A stretch of DNA of 18,183 nt from Bacteroidales bacterium (GTDB lineage: Bacteria; Bacteroidota; Bacteroidia; Bacteroidales; Muribaculaceae), in NCBI GenBank assembly GCA_004557565.1, contig SFGS01000049.1, forward strand, positions 1-18,183, given 5' to 3'. Positions 15,057 to 18,183 of this stretch are shown piece by piece (positions within the stretch are counted from its first letter, which is position 1; every line of letters begins with the position of its first letter). A program made the translations under genes and the position numbers. The notes under the pieces were generated by a model. It made no database searches, had not been told where the DNA came from, and saw only the letters and a list, made by a program, of their open reading frames with translations.

Positions 15057-16193
15057 ATGAGCGGTATTTTACTTTTAAATAACTATTTCACCTATGTCGA
15101 TTTTGTGTCGGCGTTAGTGACATTTGTGGTGGCTGTGTTTTTGGCAAAACTACAGGTGCCGTGTGCCGACAGCAGATGGACTCCCTTCAACCGTATGCGC
15201 TGGCTAATGGTGGGAGCCTACACCGCTCTTAGCGTGTCAAACATTATGAGCGCGCTCCAGCCCCATGAGGTGGAAACCGACATTCTCAAGGCGGCTGTGC
15301 TGATTGTGGGCATGGTGCAGGCGCTGCTGTTCACCGCCATGTGCATCACGTTCATCAATCCGCAAAAGGTGTCGATACGATGGGGGCTTTACAACTGCCT
15401 GGCGATTGGCTGCGCCGCTGCGCTAATCGTGGCGGGGCACAGCGTAGGTGAATGGGAGTTTGCCACGGCGGTGAATATCTCCACGGCGCTCTACATTGCG
15501 GAATTGGTGGTTTTCTCCTGGAAATTCTTCCATACCTACACCGAAAGCAAGCAGTGCCTGGAAAGCAACTACGACGAGGACCTTTCCAGCCGACTGCGCT
15601 GGATAAAATGGTGCTTTATCTCCGCCCTTGGGGTGGGCGTGATGGCGCTGCTGATTGTGGTTTCCCCCATCGGTGATGTGGAAATGTGCTATTTCACCGT
15701 GTTCTACACGCTATATTATGTGTATATGGGTGTGCATATCGTGAACTATCGCATCACGGCAAACTTTATCCTGAAAGTGATGACTGACGAAGAAAAGAGC
15801 GACACACAGCACTCCGAGCCAGCCGCGGCACCGGAGCCAGCCCCACACGCCATACACGAGAAAACCGATGCGATGAAACGCGCGCTCGACGAATGGGTGG
15901 CGCACCGCCGATATGTGCTCAACGAGCAAACCATCAACGACATTGCCGCCGATTTGGGCTTCGACCGCTTTTTCTTCGCATGGTATTTCACCAATGAACT
16001 GCACACCACTTTCCGCACTTGGCGCACAGAACTCCGCATCAAAGAGGCGCAAAGGCTGTTGAGCGAAGAGGATGCCGCCGTGGCATCGCTCCACCTGAAA
16101 GTGGGCATTTCCGACAAGAGCAATTTCTACAAGCACTTCAAAGCCCACACCGGCATGACACCAACCGAATACAAAAAATCGGCACAAAAATAG
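15057..16193 (+). CDS. Membrane-bound AraC-family transcription regulator (7 TM)
   Basis: This 378-residue protein has an N-terminal membrane domain with about seven helices (near 16-32, 49-68, 78-98, 109-128, 136-155, 183-202 and 210-230), an Ala/Pro/Glu linker (about 240-270) and a C-terminal AraC/HTH_18 DNA-binding domain (about 280-378). Both helix-turn-helices can be seen: TINDIAADLGFDRFFFAWYF, and VASLHLKVGISDKSNFYKHF with the family ending HTGMTPTEYKK. Membrane-tethered AraC proteins of this plan are frequent in Bacteroidales. No periplasmic sensor domain or kinase is fused, so a signal must act through the membrane helices or a partner. It sits between two surface-protein genes on the same strand, and regulation of either, or of itself through the upstream palindrome, is inference. 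Confidence 0.87.
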   Translation: MSGILLLNNYFTYVDFVSALVTFVVAVFLAKLQVPCADSRWTPFNRMRWLMVGAYTALSVSNIMSALQPHEVETDILKAAVLIVGMVQALLFTAMCITFINPQKVSIRWGLYNCLAIGCAAALIVAGHSVGEWEFATAVNISTALYIAELVVFSWKFFHTYTESKQCLESNYDEDLSSRLRWIKWCFISALGVGVMALLIVVSPIGDVEMCYFTVFYTLYYVYMGVHIVNYRITANFILKVMTDEEKSDTQHSEPAAAPEPAPHAIHEKTDAMKRALDEWVAHRRYVLNEQTINDIAADLGFDRFFFAWYFTNELHTTFRTWRTELRIKEAQRLLSEEDAAVASLHLKVGISDKSNFYKHFKAHTGMTPTEYKKSAQK

Positions 16194-16570
16194 GGGTCAA
16201 TGGATAAATACTGGGGGAAAAACAAAAACATAAAAAGCCACTCGACTTCAACGAAAAACCAATCTTCAGAAATCAGTTTATCCGAAAGTGCAAATTAAAA
16301 GGAAATGATATACATGTTGTTCCGAAGAAGAACCGTCCCTTTGGTTTTTTTTGTTTTTGATTCCATTCACGATTCGTAATCTATCCCCAGAAATTTTCTT
16401 GTAAGTGCAAAAATAGGGGTTTTGGGGCGTTTTTATGGAAATACCATGACAAATACCACGCTGAAAAACATATTTTTAATGAAATTTGTGTAATGATTCT
16501 GCCTGATGGATGATAGGCGGCATCCCTTATTTAATTATTTTATCAAATCTTCATCAATACCTACTGAGTT
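16194..16570. other. Intergenic region upstream of the LRR-dockerin gene
   Basis: These 377 bp hold a partial dispersed repeat (16196-16239), a weak terminator candidate (AACC at 16331-16334 against GGTT at 16343-16346, then a T run to about 16352), and a poor promoter candidate GAAATTTG (16481-16488, one mismatch to TAnnTTTG), which would leave a leader of about 77 nt. No small ORF with support is seen. Confidence 0.55.
16196..16239 (+). repeat. Dispersed repeat copy C (leader only)
   Basis: The stretch around GGATAAATACTGGGGG and ACAAAAACATAAAAA matches the leader of copy B at 18074-18123 with a few changes and small gaps. Homology stops after GCC, so the inverted-repeat hairpin half is absent. 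It begins three bases past the stop codon of the AraC-type gene and has the same orientation. Confidence 0.7.
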
Positions 16571-18043
16571 ATGAAAAAAATCTTTACACTATTTTTTGCG
16601 ATTTTGTGTTTCACCAACGCAAGTGCCTACGACTTTAAAGTGAACGGCATATTCTATTCCTACGACAGCGAAAAGAAAAATGCCATTGTGGTGGCAGGCG
16701 ACGATCCTTATTCGGGCAATATCACCATTCCAAAATCCGTGACGGTGCAGGGGAAAACGCTTCCTGTCACTCAAATTGGCGAAGAAGCATTTTCAGGGTG
16801 TGAGCAACTGCTGACCATCAATTTGCCCAACAGCATCACAAAAATCAACAAAATGGCATTCTATGAGTGCACAAGCCTGAAAAACCTTACCCTTCCCGAA
16901 GGCGTGACCGATATTCGAGACTGGGCTTTCTTTGGGTGCAACAGCATAGGCCCCTCTATCACTATCCCAGCCAGTGTCACATATATCGGAAATGCCACCT
17001 TTGCTGAATGTGGCTCGCTGAAAGAGTTCGTTGTCGATAGCAAAAATAAGTTTTTCAAGACGCAGGACGGCATACTTTGTTTTGCCAACACTGTGGTGTG
17101 CTATCCTAAAGGCAAGGGCGGCACCTCATATCAAGTGCCAAGCAATATCACCAGTATCGGCGTATACGCATTCTACGGGTGCAACTCAATCACGTCGGTA
17201 AAATTTCATAAAAATGTAAGCCTAATAAGTTCATGGGCGTTTCAAAACTGTAAAGGATTGAAAAATTTAGTGCTCCCCGACAGTGTCACTTACATTGGCT
17301 GGTTTGCGTTTGCCGGGTGCAGTAATATCGGTCCATCGGTCACAATTCCTGCCTATCTCGATTTGATTGGCAGGGGTGCGTTTGCAGATTGTGGCGCGCT
17401 GAAAGAGTTTATTGTCCACCCAAAAAACAGATGGATGTATTCTGACGACGGTGCGCTCGTTGACAAAGGTTTAAAGAGATTTCTATGCTATCCTAAAGGG
17501 AAATCAGGCACTTCATACCGTCTGCCGAATGGCTTAGAGACAATCTTTGAATACGCCTTCTCGAAATGCGACGGCTTGACCGAAATCGTGATTCCAAATA
17601 GTTACAAGAAGATAAACGAGGGTGCTTTCGAAGGCTGTGATGGGCTGAAATCGGTCACTATCGGCAGTGGCATGAAAATGATAGGTGAGCGGGCGTTCTA
17701 TCGTTGCTATATTAATACGCTGAAGTGCTTGGCCACCACCCCTCCCTCTATACAGGAAAATACTTTCTATGACTATAACGCTCAGATTTATGTGCCCAAA
17801 GGCAGCAAAGATGCATACACTTCCGACACATATTGGAAAAGATTCTTCGAGATTAAAGAACTGCCCGAAATAAAGGGCGACGTGAATGGCGACGGTGAAG
17901 TGAACGCCTCCGACATCACCATGCTCATCAATGTGATTCTCGGCACCGAACAGCCTGACAACAAAAACGCCTGCGACATCAACGGCGACTCCATCGTCAA
18001 CACCTCCGACATCACCACCCTCATCAACATCCTGCTCAAATAA
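16571..18043 (+). CDS. BspA-like leucine-rich-repeat protein with C-terminal dockerin
   Basis: This predicted secreted protein has 490 residues. The signal peptide (1-19) ends in ASA. About 11 LRR_5 units follow (I-x-x-I-G-x-x-A-F-x-x-C-x-x-L-x-x-V-x-I-P pattern), interrupted twice by the BspA-type island that ends in CYPKGK-x-GTSY. The two island-containing blocks are an internal duplication offset by 127 residues (GCNSIGPSITIP at 122 and GCSNIGPSVTIP at 249). The tail from about 435 is a type I dockerin with two EF-hand-like loops, GDVNGDGEVNASD and CDINGDSIVNTSD; the expected D-N-D-N-D calcium ligands are present in both. The chain ends right after the second helix, with no T9SS tail. BspA-like LRRs are known binding modules in Bacteroidales. 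The dockerin partner (cohesin) is not in the window. By eye the gene is richer in A/T codons than its neighbours. Confidence 0.88.
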   Translation: MKKIFTLFFAILCFTNASAYDFKVNGIFYSYDSEKKNAIVVAGDDPYSGNITIPKSVTVQGKTLPVTQIGEEAFSGCEQLLTINLPNSITKINKMAFYECTSLKNLTLPEGVTDIRDWAFFGCNSIGPSITIPASVTYIGNATFAECGSLKEFVVDSKNKFFKTQDGILCFANTVVCYPKGKGGTSYQVPSNITSIGVYAFYGCNSITSVKFHKNVSLISSWAFQNCKGLKNLVLPDSVTYIGWFAFAGCSNIGPSVTIPAYLDLIGRGAFADCGALKEFIVHPKNRWMYSDDGALVDKGLKRFLCYPKGKSGTSYRLPNGLETIFEYAFSKCDGLTEIVIPNSYKKINEGAFEGCDGLKSVTIGSGMKMIGERAFYRCYINTLKCLATTPPSIQENTFYDYNAQIYVPKGSKDAYTSDTYWKRFFEIKELPEIKGDVNGDGEVNASDITMLINVILGTEQPDNKNACDINGDSIVNTSDITTLINILLK

Positions 18044-18070
18044 CCACACAAAACCGATGCAAGTGCCATA

Positions 18071-18183
18071 ACGGTTCAGTGGAAAAATACTGGGGGACAG
18101 AAACAAAAACATAAAAAACAGCCTTTTGGCGTTGCCAGTGCTTCGCACCTGTCGTTAGCGCTGTGGCATGTCTGATTTCAAGC
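18071..18183 (+). repeat. Dispersed repeat copy B, cut by the window end
   Basis: This is the counterpart of copy A in opposite orientation, roughly 93% alike by hand alignment. It contains the leader (18074-18123), the outer inverted-repeat arm CCTTTTGGCGTTGCCA (18122-18137, one change from copy A) and the inner hairpin arm ending in TTTCAAGC. The window stops at the loop of the hairpin, so the second half of the element is expected just outside. It begins 28 bp past the stop codon of the LRR-dockerin gene and has the same orientation. Confidence 0.8.

Noticed and set aside
203..18183. The whole window as a composite transposon bounded by inverted repeats
   Set aside because: No transposase or target-site duplication is seen, and the interior holds core genes such as aroA and pepP in a normal operon. 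The ends look like members of a dispersed repeat family instead.
18122..18183. Repeats after gene stops as integron attC sites
   Set aside because: No proper core pair (RYYYAAC and GTTRRRY) could be placed in the hairpin, and there is no integrase gene in the window.

Overview
The window looks like chromosomal DNA of a Bacteroidota member, order Bacteroidales (Prevotellaceae- or Muribaculaceae-like; the family is inference). The evidence is a PorW/SprE-type lipoprotein of the type IX secretion system (T9SS), a very large GLUG-repeat surface protein ending in a T9SS-like sorting tail, a BspA-like leucine-rich-repeat protein, and promoters matching the Bacteroidota -7 consensus TAnnTTTG with no Shine-Dalgarno sequences. 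No tRNA, rRNA, CRISPR array, transposase or integrase was found.

Layout. Positions 1-449 carry no gene but a dense cluster of hairpin repeats: a pair of REP-like hairpins at 4-96, a 132-bp terminal-inverted-repeat element at 133-264 with an A/T-rich leader to about 317, a third REP-like hairpin at 359-386, and a terminator-like hairpin at 421-442. Positions 450-8431 are on the minus strand. They hold an Xaa-Pro aminopeptidase (pepP) with its own promoter, then, reading leftward from 8431, a tight four-gene operon: aroA, a small membrane-anchored Cys/His-cluster protein, a metal ABC-3 permease, and a porW-like lipoprotein with an unusual charged C-terminal extension of about 350 residues. A divergent intergenic region (8432-8767) separates this operon from plus-strand surface and regulatory genes: the 2045-residue GLUG-repeat protein (8768-14905, with a strong intrinsic terminator), a 7-TM membrane-bound AraC-type regulator (15057-16193), and a BspA-like LRR protein ending in a type I dockerin (16571-18043).

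How the parts may work together (inference). PorW belongs to the secretion route that would export the GLUG protein, whose C-terminal tail resembles a type A T9SS sorting signal. The membrane AraC protein lies between the two surface-protein genes and is a natural candidate regulator for either. Its promoter sits just downstream of a perfect 24-bp palindrome.

The least explained structure is the dispersed repeat. A copy of about 115 bp at 203-317 (minus orientation) recurs at 18071-18183 (plus orientation), and a leader-only copy at 16196-16239 follows the AraC gene. Every copy lies 3' of a gene and in that gene's orientation. The LRR-dockerin gene is bracketed by direct copies, and the window ends exactly at the turn of the element's hairpin.
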